In this document: piece by piece, positions 53,947 through 63,040 of the stretch | Layout of the letters: every line of letters begins with the position of its first letter | How positions within the stretch are numbered: the stretch's first letter is position 1 | Assembly (NCBI GenBank): GCA_014360005.1 | Contig: JACIYI010000002.1 | Coordinates: forward strand, 1 to 64,000 | Reading direction: 5' to 3' | Source of the DNA: Candidatus Aminicenantota bacterium | GTDB taxonomy: Bacteria; Acidobacteriota; Aminicenantia; Aminicenantales; Saccharicenantaceae | DNA length: 64,000 nucleotides | Translations under genes and position numbers: made by a program | Notes under the pieces: model-generated | What the model was told of the DNA's origin: nothing | Seen by the model: only the letters and a program-made list of their open reading frames with translations | The model's database searches: none

Positions 53947-55062
53947 TTATAAATATTCTGGCCCTTCCCGCTTCAACCTTTCCACCAGTTCCCGGACCTT
54001 CTGGTCCTGGTCCCGGCGGCAGACCAGCAGGGCATCACCGGCATTGACCACAATCAGATTTTCCACCCCAATAAGGGCCGTTAACTTTCCCGGGTTGAAG
54101 ACCAGACAATTTCTGGATTCCTGCGATACCAACCGGCCACGAGCCACGTTGCAATCTTCATCTTCCGGCAGATAATCATACAGGGCACTCCAGGAACCCA
54201 GGTCCGACCAGCCAAAATCGCCCGGGCTCATCAGCGAGCCGTAGATTTTTTCAATCAGGGCATAATCAATCGACAGCGAAGGTATCTCCAGGAAAAGACG
54301 ACGGATTTCCCGGCGGTCGTTTCTTCTGAGGGCCGGCAGGAGTTTAATCCAGGCCGAGAACAGCTCCGGGGCATAATCGCGCAGGTGTTCGGCAAAGGTA
54401 TCGGCTCGCCACAGGAAAATGCCGCTGTTCCAGTAATATTCACCCGACTGGATAAATTCCAGGGCTGTCGGCAGGTCTGGTTTTTCCCGGAATCCCCGGA
54501 CCTGGTAGAATTCTTCCCCGTCAATTTCCTGGCGCTTCTCCCGGGTCACATGGATGTAGCCGTAGGCTGTGGCCGGAGACATCGGAGGAATGCCGAACAT
54601 CACGATTTTTTTGAACTTCCAGGCGGCCTCGGCCGCCAGAATTAATTTTCTCCTGAAATCCATAACCTCCTTGATGAAATGGTCCGCCGGCAGGGCGATA
54701 ACCACGGCTTCCGGGTTTTTCAGATACATAGTGGCGGTGGCCAGCAGCAGCGACGGAGCGGTATTCCGGGCTTCTGGCTCCACCAGAAAATTCTTGGCTG
54801 GCAGCCGGGGCAGCAACCGCCTCAGGATCCTGGTCTGGCCGGCCACGGCTATGGTGTAAATCCTGGAGGGCGGCACCAGGCCCCGGAGCCGGTTGACCGT
54901 TTCTTCAATCAGGGACTTCTCGCTGATAATCTTGAGATACTGTTTCGGATTCTGCTGCCGGCTGAGCGGCCAGAACCGGGTGCCGCTGCCACCGGCCAGA
55001 ATGACCACCCTTAAATCAAGTTTGGCCCGCCCGTTTTTCCTGGCTGATGTTTTCTTGGCCAC
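53947..55062 (-). CDS. manC: Mannose-1-phosphate guanylyltransferase
   Basis: 371 residues. It makes GDP-mannose from mannose-1-phosphate and GTP. VVILAGGSGTRFWPLSRQQNPKQYL is the nucleotide-binding signature, with the metal-site ALPADHFI and FREKPD. It is the nucleotidyltransferase-only form, without a C-terminal isomerase. The start is GTG 55062 with AGGAG about 11 nt upstream. It ends the pyrG-kdsC-manB-manC operon (18-nt gap to manB), and GDP-mannose is presumably used for envelope glycans. Confidence 0.93.
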   Translation of the reverse strand: MAKKTSARKNGRAKLDLRVVILAGGSGTRFWPLSRQQNPKQYLKIISEKSLIEETVNRLRGLVPPSRIYTIAVAGQTRILRRLLPRLPAKNFLVEPEARNTAPSLLLATATMYLKNPEAVVIALPADHFIKEVMDFRRKLILAAEAAWKFKKIVMFGIPPMSPATAYGYIHVTREKRQEIDGEEFYQVRGFREKPDLPTALEFIQSGEYYWNSGIFLWRADTFAEHLRDYAPELFSAWIKLLPALRRNDRREIRRLFLEIPSLSIDYALIEKIYGSLMSPGDFGWSDLGSWSALYDYLPEDEDCNVARGRLVSQESRNCLVFNPGKLTALIGVENLIVVNAGDALLVCRRDQDQKVRELVERLKREGPEYL

Positions 55063-55080
55063 GACCGTCGTTCTCCTGGA

Positions 55081-56472
55081 TTAATTTTGCTTTTTATTGT
55101 TCAGCTGTTTAATAACCTCTTCCATCACGCCCCGCACCTCGGCCTGGATTCGCTCCAGGTCATCAGGGGAGGAGGCTTCAAACCGCAGCACTAGCACTGG
55201 CTGGGTGTTGGAAGCCCGGAGCAGACCCCAGCCCCGGTCAAAGACAGCCCGGACTCCATCAATATCTATGAGCTCCTTTAGTCCGGGGCGCTGCCTTAGA
55301 GCTTCCTTCACTCTGTCCACGATCTTAAATTTGACTTCATCGGAAGCGTAGATACGGATTTCCGGGGTGTTATAGGTTTTCGGCAGGTCAGACAGGTGTT
55401 CAGATAATTTGCGCTTCGAGCGGGAGATAATTTCCAGCAACCGGGCCGAGGCATAGATGGCGTCGTCAAAGCCGAACCAGCGGTCGGCAAAAAAGATGTG
55501 CCCGCTCATCTCGCCGGCTAGCAGGGCCTTTTCTTCTTTTATTTTTTTCTTGATAAGGGAGTGGCCAGTTTTCCACATTATCGGCCGGCCACCCAGGCGG
55601 CTGATTTCATCATACAGGACCTGGGAAGCTTTGACCTCGGAGATTACCGCCGCTCCCGGGTGCCTGGCCAGGAGGTCGCGGGCAAAAATTATCATCAGCT
55701 GGTCGCCCCAGATAATCTGGCCGGCATCGTCCACCGCGCCGATGCGGTCGGCATCCCCATCGTAGGCAATGCCCAGTTCCGCCCCGCTCTTTTTGACCGT
55801 GGCTATTAAATCCTTCAGGGCCTCGGGCAGGGTCGGATCCGGATGGTGATTGGGGAAACGGCCGTCCATTTCAGTATAAAGTTCGATCACCTCGGCTCCC
55901 AGCCGCCGGAAAAGAGGCACGGCCACCGGCCCGGCCGTCCCGTTGCCGGCGTCGAGCACCACCTTGACCGGCCGGTCCAGCTTAATCTGCCCGGCCACGT
56001 AATCGAGGTAGTCCGGAATCGGGTTGTAAGCGGTGCGCTCCCCTGGCGCCTCGGGCCGGATGAAATCCCGCTCCCGGATCAGGCGATAAAGTTCCTGGAT
56101 GCCAGGCCCGTAGAGAGTTTCCTCCCCTATCATCACCTTGAAGCCGTTAAAATCGGGCGGATTATGGGACCCGGTGATCATCACCGCCGCCTCTTTCTTT
56201 TTATAAAAAACGGAAAAATACACCAGCGGGGTCGGGACTACTCCCAGGTCGACTACCCGGCAACCGGAGCTGAGCAGTCCAGCCATCAGGGCCTCGGCCA
56301 GCTGGGGCGAACTCAGTCGGCAGTCGCGGCCGACGGCCACTTCTTTTTTTCCGGCGCGGCGGGCTTTGCTGGCCACAGCCTGGCCGATGACGGTGGCCAG
56401 TTCGGGTGTCAGGTCCTGGCCGACAACTCCCCTGATGTCGTATTCACGGAATATTTCCTGCCTGATTTCCAT
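55081..56472 (-). CDS. manB: Phosphomannomutase/phosphoglucomutase
   Basis: 463 residues, alpha-D-phosphohexomutase family. Catalytic serine loop ITGSHNPPDFNGFK, metal-binding DGDADRIGAVD, sugar-binding GEMSGH and C-terminal phosphate loop (RASNTQPVLVLRFE). It interconverts mannose-6-phosphate and mannose-1-phosphate, providing the substrate for the adjacent ManC. GGAGGAG precedes the ATG; there are 39 nt to kdsC and 18 nt to manC. Confidence 0.94.
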   Translation of the reverse strand: MEIRQEIFREYDIRGVVGQDLTPELATVIGQAVASKARRAGKKEVAVGRDCRLSSPQLAEALMAGLLSSGCRVVDLGVVPTPLVYFSVFYKKKEAAVMITGSHNPPDFNGFKVMIGEETLYGPGIQELYRLIRERDFIRPEAPGERTAYNPIPDYLDYVAGQIKLDRPVKVVLDAGNGTAGPVAVPLFRRLGAEVIELYTEMDGRFPNHHPDPTLPEALKDLIATVKKSGAELGIAYDGDADRIGAVDDAGQIIWGDQLMIIFARDLLARHPGAAVISEVKASQVLYDEISRLGGRPIMWKTGHSLIKKKIKEEKALLAGEMSGHIFFADRWFGFDDAIYASARLLEIISRSKRKLSEHLSDLPKTYNTPEIRIYASDEVKFKIVDRVKEALRQRPGLKELIDIDGVRAVFDRGWGLLRASNTQPVLVLRFEASSPDDLERIQAEVRGVMEEVIKQLNNKKQN

Positions 56473-56511
56473 CCACTCCTCCGGTCTTTATACCAATAGC
56501 TTAATACATAT

Positions 56512-57087
56512 TCACAGGTTTTGTGAACTGCTTTTTATTTCATTGGCCTTTTCCCGGAGCGAAGCCCACCGGCCCTGAGATTTGAGAATAAACTCAATTA
56601 CTTCCCGGACAGCACCCCGGCCACCCGGCCGGCGACAGAGGTACCTGGCTGTTTTTTTTATGGCTGGATGGGCATCGCCGACTGCCGCCGGAAAGCCGAC
56701 CGCCCGCATCACTTCCAGGTCTCCCAGGTCATCACCGATAAAAGCAATCTGCTCCAGGCGGAGCTGGTGCCGCTGGGCTATCTCCAGCAAGACCTTTTTC
56801 TTGTCAATGATTCCCTGGTGCAGCTCTTCCAGGCCGAGGCGACTGGCCCTGACCTCCAGCGCCCGGGAAGTCTTGCCGGTGATGATACCCAGCTTGAGCC
56901 CGGCCAGGTGAGCTAAGAAGATACCCAGCCCATCCTGGACGTGGTAGCCCTTGATTTCCTGGCCGTCGGGCAGCACATACAGGGTGCCATCAGTCAGAGT
57001 GCCATCGACATCCATCAGGATGAGCGCCACTTGCCTGGCGCGAGCGGCCTGAAGCCGATTTCTAATCCTTCGGAGAGAATCAAACAT
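56512..57087 (-). CDS. kdsC: 3-deoxy-D-manno-octulosonate 8-phosphate phosphatase (KdsC-type HAD)
   Basis: 191 residues, HAD superfamily C0 type without a cap. MDVDGTLTDG (nucleophile Asp), YHVQDGLGI, ITGKTS, GDDLGDLEVM and the KdsC C-terminal GGRGAVREVIE are visible. It makes free KDO for lipopolysaccharide, which supports an LPS-type outer membrane. It lies between pyrG, which makes the CTP needed to activate KDO, and the mannose genes. No kdsA, kdsB or kdsD is in the window. A sialic-acid-type phosphatase is a less likely alternative. Confidence 0.87.
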   Translation of the reverse strand: MFDSLRRIRNRLQAARARQVALILMDVDGTLTDGTLYVLPDGQEIKGYHVQDGLGIFLAHLAGLKLGIITGKTSRALEVRASRLGLEELHQGIIDKKKVLLEIAQRHQLRLEQIAFIGDDLGDLEVMRAVGFPAAVGDAHPAIKKTARYLCRRPGGRGAVREVIEFILKSQGRWASLREKANEIKSSSQNL

Positions 57088-57138
57088 CTGATTAATCCTT
57101 TTATTATCATAGATTTATAGGTCTTTCAACTTGGTATT

Positions 57139-58740
57139 TTATCGCCGCTTTCGGAAGCAGTAGGCAGCCCTGATGAAAGAGCCGAACAGCGGATGCGGCT
57201 CCAGCGGCCGAGATTTGAATTCCGGGTGGAACTGGCAACCGAGGAACCAGGGATGTTTTTTCAGTTCTATGATTTCTACCAGCCCGTGCTCCAGATTCCG
57301 ACCGGAGATCACCAGACCGGCCGCGGCCAGGCGCGCTTCGTAGTCCGGATTGAACTCGTAGCGGTGCCGGTGGCGTTCGCTGATGCTCTCTTTTTTGTAT
57401 ATCGAATAAGCCAGGGTAGCCTTTTTAAGCTGGCAGGCATAAGCGCCCAGCCTCATGGTGCCGCCCAGGTCTGACTCTTTCCGCAGCAGTCGCCACAGGC
57501 GGAAAATTTTATGGGGGGTGTTTTCATCAAATTCTTCGCTGTGGGATCTTTTGAGACCGGCCACGTGCCTGGCAAACTCCACCGTGGCACACTGCATGCC
57601 CAGGCAGATACCGAAGAAGGGCAAGCCCTTTTCCCGGGCGTACTGAATGGCCTTGATTTTCCCTTCCACCCCGCGCTGACCAAAACCCCCGGGCACCAGC
57701 AGCCCGTCTTTATTTTTTAATATTTTATGGGGTTGGCCGCGCTCCAGGTCTTCGGCCTCAATCCAGTCGATGTTGACTTTCAGCCGGTTGGCCAGGCCGC
57801 CGTGGTCGAGAGCCTGGTAGAGGCTGAGGTAGGAATCATGCAGGCCGATGTACTTACCCACCATGGCGATGGTGACTTCGTCTTCGGGCTGTTGCCGGTG
57901 GCGGGCCAGCTCCTGCCAGCGGCTGAGGTCGGGCCTCCCGGCGGCCAGCCCCAGCTTCTTCAGGATGATCCGGTCAAGGGATTCGGCCGCGAAATTCAAC
58001 GGAATATCGTAGATAGAAGGGGCGTCCACAGCCGTGACCACCGCTTCCAGTGGCACGTTGGTGAACAGGGCAATCTTGCCTTTGATGTCTGGCGGCAGCT
58101 CCCGGTCGCTCCGGCAGAGCAGAATATCGGGCTGGATACCGATGGCCCGGAGTTCCTTGACGCTGTGCTGGGTGGGCTTGGTCTTAAGCTCCCCCGAGGT
58201 CCCGACAAATGGCACCAGCGTCAGGTGGATGAACAGGGTATTCTCGCTGCCGAGCGACAGCCGCATCTGCCTGATGGCCTCGAGAAAGGGCTGGCTTTCG
58301 ATGTCGCCGACGGTCCCGCCGATCTCTACGATGACAATATCATTATTACCCGAGACCGAATAAAAAGCATTCTTGATCTCATCGGTCACGTGGGGAATGA
58401 CCTGGACTGTTTTTCCCAGGTAATCGCCGCGGCGTTCTTTCCGGATTATGGCCTCATAAATCTTGCCGGCTGTCCAGTTATGAAGCCGGCTGGTCCTGGT
58501 TGAGGTGAAGCGTTCGTAATGCCCCAGGTCGAGGTCGGTTTCGGCCCCGTCGTCGGTGACGTAAACTTCGCCATGCTGGAAGGGACTCATGGTGCCGGGG
58601 TCTACGTTCAGGTAAGGATCGAATTTCTGCAGGGTGATTTTGTAACCGTGCGACTCCAAAAGCAGCCCGATAGAGGCGGCAGCAATGCCCTTGCCCAGCC
58701 CGGAAATAACCCCGCCGGTTACAAAAATAAACTTGCTCAT
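57139..58740 (-). CDS. pyrG: CTP synthase
   Basis: 533 residues. The N-terminal synthetase domain ([59 protein letters not shown]) and the C-terminal glutamine amidotransferase (GICLGMQC with the catalytic Cys, and HPEFKSRP with the His/Glu pair) are both complete. It converts UTP to CTP. GGAAGAG precedes the ATG. It is first in the operon with kdsC, manB and manC. Its upstream gap holds two copies of the 24-bp palindrome. Confidence 0.98.
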   Translation of the reverse strand: MSKFIFVTGGVISGLGKGIAAASIGLLLESHGYKITLQKFDPYLNVDPGTMSPFQHGEVYVTDDGAETDLDLGHYERFTSTRTSRLHNWTAGKIYEAIIRKERRGDYLGKTVQVIPHVTDEIKNAFYSVSGNNDIVIVEIGGTVGDIESQPFLEAIRQMRLSLGSENTLFIHLTLVPFVGTSGELKTKPTQHSVKELRAIGIQPDILLCRSDRELPPDIKGKIALFTNVPLEAVVTAVDAPSIYDIPLNFAAESLDRIILKKLGLAAGRPDLSRWQELARHRQQPEDEVTIAMVGKYIGLHDSYLSLYQALDHGGLANRLKVNIDWIEAEDLERGQPHKILKNKDGLLVPGGFGQRGVEGKIKAIQYAREKGLPFFGICLGMQCATVEFARHVAGLKRSHSEEFDENTPHKIFRLWRLLRKESDLGGTMRLGAYACQLKKATLAYSIYKKESISERHRHRYEFNPDYEARLAAAGLVISGRNLEHGLVEIIELKKHPWFLGCQFHPEFKSRPLEPHPLFGSFIRAAYCFRKRR

Positions 58741-59039
58741 CGGTCTCTTCCTTCGGCTCTGATTTGAGTAAGATTATAGAACTGTTGCCGCAGCGGCTCA
58801 ACCGAAATCAGACAGATCTGGAATTTAAATCGAAAAACAACAGGCCCATCCTGGTTTGGTGTCGGTCGAATCAAGCTAAGCTTAATCCTTAACCCCTGGA
58901 TGAGGTGGCCAGAGCGCCAACCAAACTGGACCCGGCCGAGAAAGTGCTGGGAAAACTTTCGCCGGCAAGCCGCCTTTCGCCTCACTCAGATGCCGGAGGT
59001 CGTGGCTTCCGGCTCCCAGGCTGAAATGAAACTGGGTTG
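58741..59039. other. Region between pyrG and the palindromes; no gene seen
   Basis: About 300 nt that would form a long pyrG leader if transcription began near 59125. It contains a hairpin GCCGGAGG/CTTCCGGC (58992-58999 with 59006-59013). An 82-codon minus frame (58737-58985) has no motif and overlaps the pyrG start, and I do not consider it a gene. Confidence 0.45.
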
Positions 59040-59063
59040 ATATATGAATGTTTGTTCATATAT
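59040..59063. repeat. 24-bp palindrome, copy 2 (ArsR/SmtB-operator-like)
   Basis: ATATATGAA (59040-59048), spacer TGTTTG, TTCATATAT (59055-59063). The arms are identical to copy 1 at 16219-16242. It lies 26 bp start-to-start from copy 3. Confidence 0.75.
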
Positions 59064-59065
59064 TT

Positions 59066-59089
59066 ATATATGAACAGTTACTCATATAT
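59066..59089. repeat. 24-bp palindrome, copy 3 (ArsR/SmtB-operator-like)
   Basis: ATATATGAA (59066-59074), spacer CAGTTA, CTCATATAT (59081-59089; one mismatch in the right arm). The core TGAACAGTTACTCA closely resembles SmtB/ArsR-type operators. A TATAAT on the minus strand lies at 59129-59134, upstream of both copies relative to pyrG. Confidence 0.75.
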
Positions 59090-59128
59090 TCATAGATGAG
59101 AACCTGCGGTTAAAGCTCTGCTGATAGA

Positions 59129-59134
59129 ATTATA
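59129..59134 (-). promoter_or_regulatory. -10-like box upstream of pyrG and the palindromes
   Basis: The minus strand reads TATAAT. No -35 match at proper spacing is visible. If used, transcription would run through copies 3 and 2 of the palindrome toward pyrG. Confidence 0.25.
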
Positions 59135-59156
59135 TCCGGGGTCAGAGCTGAGTAGC

Positions 59157-59567
59157 TCAGGGAGTAGGCTTGTTTCCCGGCTCGGCCGCAGGAGCGGCGG
59201 TGACATCAGTGGTCTGGCAGTTGGCTTCCAGGTAAGCCCCTTCTTCCACCACCAGCCTGGGAGTAATCAGAGTGCCGTAGACCCGGCCTCGATTATGAAC
59301 TTCTATCCTATCCCGGGCATGGAGATTTCCTCTTATTTCCCCGTTTATGATCAGCTGTCCCACTTTGACATCGGCCTCAACCTTACCTTTCTCTCCTATT
59401 ATGAGCATGGCATCAGAATTTATCTTGCCCTGGAAATAGCCTTCGATTCGGAATGAACCCTTAAAATTCAATTCGCCTTTGAGTTCTGTGCCCTGGTCAA
59501 TCAAGCCGGCCAGGCGGGACTCATCAGTCATTATCTCTCTTCCTTTCTCTTTTTCTTTATCTTTCAT
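59157..59567 (-). CDS. Bactofilin (polymer-forming cytoskeletal protein)
   Basis: 136 residues. The central beta-helix (about 20-115) has the hexad-like repeats of bactofilins: LIDQGTELKGELNFKGSFRIEGYFQGKI, VEADVKVGQLIINGEIRGNL, IEVHNRGRVYGTLITPRLVVEEGAYL. Bactofilins polymerise without nucleotide; in Myxococcus they position the ParABS machinery. The ATG overlaps the parB stop by 4 nt and has AAGGAG upstream, so it is translationally coupled to parB. A later ATG (residue 13) is an alternative start. Confidence 0.88.
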   Translation of the reverse strand: MKDKEKEKGREIMTDESRLAGLIDQGTELKGELNFKGSFRIEGYFQGKINSDAMLIIGEKGKVEADVKVGQLIINGEIRGNLHARDRIEVHNRGRVYGTLITPRLVVEEGAYLEANCQTTDVTAAPAAEPGNKPTP

Positions 59568-60412
59568 CTTTTCGCTCCTTTTATCTTATCATAAATTCGG
59601 TTGAGGTCTTCCAGAGAAAAATAAAATATTTTGATGGCTCCCTTGTTTCTGTTGCCGGTAATGGCCACCTTGGTTCCGAAGAACCTGATTAGTTCTTCCT
59701 CCACCGCTTTCAGGTCGGGGTCAGCCAGAGTTTTCTGAGCCCGTGGTGGCTTTTCCTTAAACCTCTGCACCAGTCTTTCCGTCTCTCTAACCGACAATTG
59801 CTTGTCCACTACCATCCTGGCCACCTGGAGCTGGAGCTCCGCTTCCTCCAGGGCCAGCAGGGCCCGGGCCTGGCCCATGGATAATTTCCCTTCCAGGATG
59901 TAGTTCTTGATTTCTTCCGGCAACTTGAGCAGCCTGAGGTAATTGGCCACCGAAGCCCGGTCCTTACCGACTTTATCGGCGATTTCCTGCTGGGTCAGCC
60001 CGAGCTCAGAACTTAATTGCTGAAAAGCCTGGGCAATTTCCAGCGGGTTCAGGTCTTCCCGGTGGATATTTTCGACGAGCTGAATCTCCAGCTGTTTTTC
60101 CCGGGCCAGATTCCTGATTATTACCGGGATAGAGCGTAGCCCGGCTTTCTGGGCAGCCCGCCAGCGTCTTTCTCCCACCACTATCCGGTAATGGTCATCC
60201 TCCGGTACCACCAGGACAGGCTGTATGATACCGGTCTCCCTTATCGACCTGGCTAGCTCCTCAATTGACTGATCATCAAAGACGGTCCTTGGCTGCCGTG
60301 GGTTGGGCTGGACTTTTTCGATTTCCACCTCGGCATAACGGTCTTCTTTTAAGATGCCGAACTCTTCGGGAATAAAGGCTCCCAGGCCTTTACCCAGTGC
60401 TTTCTTGGTCAT
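59564..60412 (-). CDS. parB: Chromosome partitioning protein ParB (Spo0J)
   Basis: 282 residues. The N-terminal CTP-binding domain has IEKVQPNPRQPR, VVGERRWRAAQKAG and ENIHREDLNPLE. The central helix-turn-helix (LTQQEIADKVGKDRASVANYLRLLKLP) binds parS, and a C-terminal dimerisation segment follows. It loads on parS and spreads as a CTP-dependent clamp. It overlaps parA and bactofilin by 4 nt each. Confidence 0.97.
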   Translation of the reverse strand: MTKKALGKGLGAFIPEEFGILKEDRYAEVEIEKVQPNPRQPRTVFDDQSIEELARSIRETGIIQPVLVVPEDDHYRIVVGERRWRAAQKAGLRSIPVIIRNLAREKQLEIQLVENIHREDLNPLEIAQAFQQLSSELGLTQQEIADKVGKDRASVANYLRLLKLPEEIKNYILEGKLSMGQARALLALEEAELQLQVARMVVDKQLSVRETERLVQRFKEKPPRAQKTLADPDLKAVEEELIRFFGTKVAITGNRNKGAIKIFYFSLEDLNRIYDKIKGAKR

Positions 60413-61164
60413 TTCTTTATCAACTCCTCTGCCAGATTCATATATGCCTCTGCCCCTTTCGATTTGGGGTCATAGATAACTACCGGTTGGCCAAAGCTGG
60501 GGGCTTCGGCCAACCTGATGCTCCTCGGAATTATGGTGTTTAAGAGTACCCCGCGCAACGAATTTCTTATTTCTTCGGCCACCTGGCGGGCCAGGTTGGT
60601 CCGCTCGTCAAACATAGTTAAAAGTATGCCTTCGATGTAAAGCTGCGGATTAAAATAGGTCCTGACCATGTCCAGGGTGTGAAAAAGGTCGGGAATGCCT
60701 TCCATGCAGAAGAATTCTGCCTGAACGGGGATAAGGATGGAATCTGCAGCTGACAGGGCATTTATGGTCAAGAAACCGAGTGAGGGTGGGCAGTCAATCA
60801 GGATAAAATTAAAAAGTTTGCGGACCCCGGCCAGAGCCGTCTTCAGCCTGCTTTCCCGGCCTTCAATCTGGTAAAGCTCGGCCTCGGCTCCGCTCAACTC
60901 AGGCGAACAGGCGCAAAGGAAAAGATTTTCCATTTCGGTGGGTGAAAGGCATTGCATGACATCCTGGCCGTTCAGCAGAGCCTGGTAGATACCTTTCCCT
61001 TTTTCCTTCGGCCGGCCGAGTCCAACCGTGGCCATTCCCTGGGGGTCCAGGTCAATAATCAGTACCCGCAGGCTTTTTTGGGCCAGAGAAGCCCCCAGGT
61101 TGATAGCAGTGGTGGTTTTACCGACGCCACCTTTCTGATTAGCAACAGCAATAATCTTATTCAT
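60409..61164 (-). CDS. parA: Chromosome partitioning ATPase ParA (Soj)
   Basis: About 251 residues. Deviant Walker [23 protein letters not shown] and the Walker B-like [11 protein letters not shown]. The ATPase cycles on DNA to move ParB-parS complexes. The frame can be extended to 61194, but those extra codons lie over the parS site and the end of mnm[14 protein letters not shown] is the usual start for Soj proteins, and its ATG overlaps the mnmG stop (ATGAATAA), giving coupling. Confidence 0.96.
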   Translation of the reverse strand: MNKIIAVANQKGGVGKTTTAINLGASLAQKSLRVLIIDLDPQGMATVGLGRPKEKGKGIYQALLNGQDVMQCLSPTEMENLFLCACSPELSGAEAELYQIEGRESRLKTALAGVRKLFNFILIDCPPSLGFLTINALSAADSILIPVQAEFFCMEGIPDLFHTLDMVRTYFNPQLYIEGILLTMFDERTNLARQVAEEIRNSLRGVLLNTIIPRSIRLAEAPSFGQPVVIYDPKSKGAEAYMNLAEELIKK

Positions 61165-63040
61165 CTGGTTCACATGTTCCACGTGGAACATCAATCCCGA
61201 GGCTTTTTTTTCTTATAACCTCAAGATATAGATAAATATTATAGACAGCCGCCGGCGTAATTCCAGCTATTTTTTTAACCTGCCCCATGTTTTCCGGCCT
61301 ATTCTTTTCCAGTTTTTCCACCTGTTCTCGGGTGAGCCCCGGCACCTCTCGAAAGTTTACATCCCGAGGAACGGGAAGCGCATCGAGCTTCATGATTCTG
61401 GCTATTTCTTTCTCCTGTTTCTTCAGGTAACCTTCATATTTTACCTCGGATTCTATGCTTCTTATCTCTTCCGGGCTGAGGTTTACCGGAACTTCTATTC
61501 TCTCTGCCACCATTTTCCAGCTTATTCCAGGCTTCCTTAAATAATTGACGGCTGGAACCGTCTCTCCTTTCTCATCTGTTAATCTTTCCCGCCTCAACAG
61601 TTCTATGGTCCGCCTGATTCTCTCCTGCTTTTCCAGGAATTTCTGGTATTCTTCTTCACTGATGAGCCCGAGCTTAAGGCCATAAGGCAACAATCTCCGG
61701 TCAGCGTTATCAATCCTCAGGTTGAGTCGATATTCGGCCCGGGAAGTGAAAAGACGGTAAGGCTCGTCCACTCCGAAAGAAATCAGGTCGTCAATCAAAA
61801 CTCCGATATAAGCCTCGTGCCGCCTCAGGATGAAAGGTTCCTGGCCTCTCAGGCTGAGGACTGCATTTATACCGGCCATTAGTCCCTGGGCCGCAGCTTC
61901 CTCATAGCCCGAAGTCCCGTTTATCTGCCCGGCCAAGTAGAGATGTTTGATTCTTTTAGTCTCCAGGGTAGGTTTCAGTTCGGTAGGGGAGACGGCATCA
62001 TATTCTATCCCATAAGCCGGCCGCAGTATCTTAGCCTGGTCCAGTCCGGGTATGCTCCGCAAAATTTCCTTCTGCACTTCATAAGGCAGGCTGGAAGATA
62101 ATCCGTTGACATATATTTCTGTGGTATTTAAACCTTCCGGTTCCAGGAAGAACTGGTGCCGCTGGTGATGGGGGAATTTTACCACCTTATCTTCAATTGA
62201 AGGGCAGTACCTCGGACCGATTCCCTTGATTATCCCGCTGAACAGGGGAGACTTATCCAGATTTTTCCTGATTGTCTCATGAGTTTTCTGGTTAGTATAG
62301 CCAACATAACAGACAACAAGGTTTTTAAGCGGCCGGTTCGTACGGAAGGAAAAAGCTACCGGCTCATCATCCCCCGGCTGGGGTTTGAATTTCTCCCAGT
62401 CAATGCTGTTCCTGTCTAGCCTCATCGGGGTCCCGGTCTTTAGCCGGAGCATCTTGAAACCTGCTTCTCTCAAGGCCTGGGCCAGCTCCAATGCTGGCGG
62501 TTCGTTGGCTCTTCCGGCCGGATAACTGTTCAGACCGATATGGATGAGCCCGTTAAGAAAGGTACCCGGGGTCAGGATGACCGCTCCAGCTTTTATCCTG
62601 GTGCCGTCCTGGCAGACCACCCCGCCAACCCGGCCCTCCTCAATCACCAGGCCCGTTACTACCGCCTGAAGTATCCGCAGGTTGTTTATATTCTCCAGCC
62701 ATTGCTTCATAGTGAGCCGGTAGGCGGCCTTGTCGCACTGGGCTCTCGGTCCTTGAACCGCTCCGCCGCGGCTTCTGTTTAACAGGCGAAAATGGATGCC
62801 GGTTTCATCGGCCAGAAGCCCCATAAGCCCCCCGAGGGCATCTATTTCCCGCACCAGATGTCCTTTGGCCAGGCCTCCTATAGCCGGGTTACAGGACATC
62901 TGAGCGATAGTCTCAAGGTGAATGGTTAAAAGACAGGTAGCCGCCCCCAGGCGGGCGGCAGCCGCTGCCGCTTCGCAGCCGGCATGACCGGCCCCGACTA
63001 CCACCACCTCGTATTCCTCAGCATACGGCTTCTTGTTCAT
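61157..63040 (-). CDS. mnmG: tRNA uridine-5-carboxymethylaminomethyl modification protein MnmG (GidA)
   Basis: About 627 residues, an FAD protein that works with MnmE to modify U34 of certain tRNAs. [21 protein letters not shown] is the FAD site; [29 protein letters not shown] and the C-terminal GASR-region-like [14 protein letters not shown] are conserved. ATG 63040 overlaps the mnmE stop (ATGA), so it is chosen over the TTG 12 nt earlier. The 3' end contains parS and overlaps the parA start. rsmG, which often follows mnmG, is absent here. Confidence 0.97.
   Translation of the reverse strand: MNKKPYAEEYEVVVVGAGHAGCEAAAAAARLGAATCLLTIHLETIAQMSCNPAIGGLAKGHLVREIDALGGLMGLLADETGIHFRLLNRSRGGAVQGPRAQCDKAAYRLTMKQWLENINNLRILQAVVTGLVIEEGRVGGVVCQDGTRIKAGAVILTPGTFLNGLIHIGLNSYPAGRANEPPALELAQALREAGFKMLRLKTGTPMRLDRNSIDWEKFKPQPGDDEPVAFSFRTNRPLKNLVVCYVGYTNQKTHETIRKNLDKSPLFSGIIKGIGPRYCPSIEDKVVKFPHHQRHQFFLEPEGLNTTEIYVNGLSSSLPYEVQKEILRSIPGLDQAKILRPAYGIEYDAVSPTELKPTLETKRIKHLYLAGQINGTSGYEEAAAQGLMAGINAVLSLRGQEPFILRRHEAYIGVLIDDLISFGVDEPYRLFTSRAEYRLNLRIDNADRRLLPYGLKLGLISEEEYQKFLEKQERIRRTIELLRRERLTDEKGETVPAVNYLRKPGISWKMVAERIEVPVNLSPEEIRSIESEVKYEGYLKKQEKEIARIMKLDALPVPRDVNFREVPGLTREQVEKLEKNRPENMGQVKKIAGITPAAVYNIYLYLEVIRKKSLGIDVPRGTCEPDE
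61174..61191. promoter_or_regulatory. parS: parS centromere-like site
   Basis: TGTTCCACGTGGAACA (61175-61190) is a perfect 16-bp palindrome, extended by one A-T pair on each side. It differs from the common parS consensus TGTTTCACGTGAAACA only by a symmetric T/C (A/G) pair. It lies inside the 3' coding region of mnmG (codons for PRGTC) and just before parA. No second copy was noticed in the window. Confidence 0.93.

Noticed and set aside
58737-58985. 82-codon minus-strand frame before pyrG
   Set aside because: It overlaps the pyrG start, has no motif and no convincing ribosome site.
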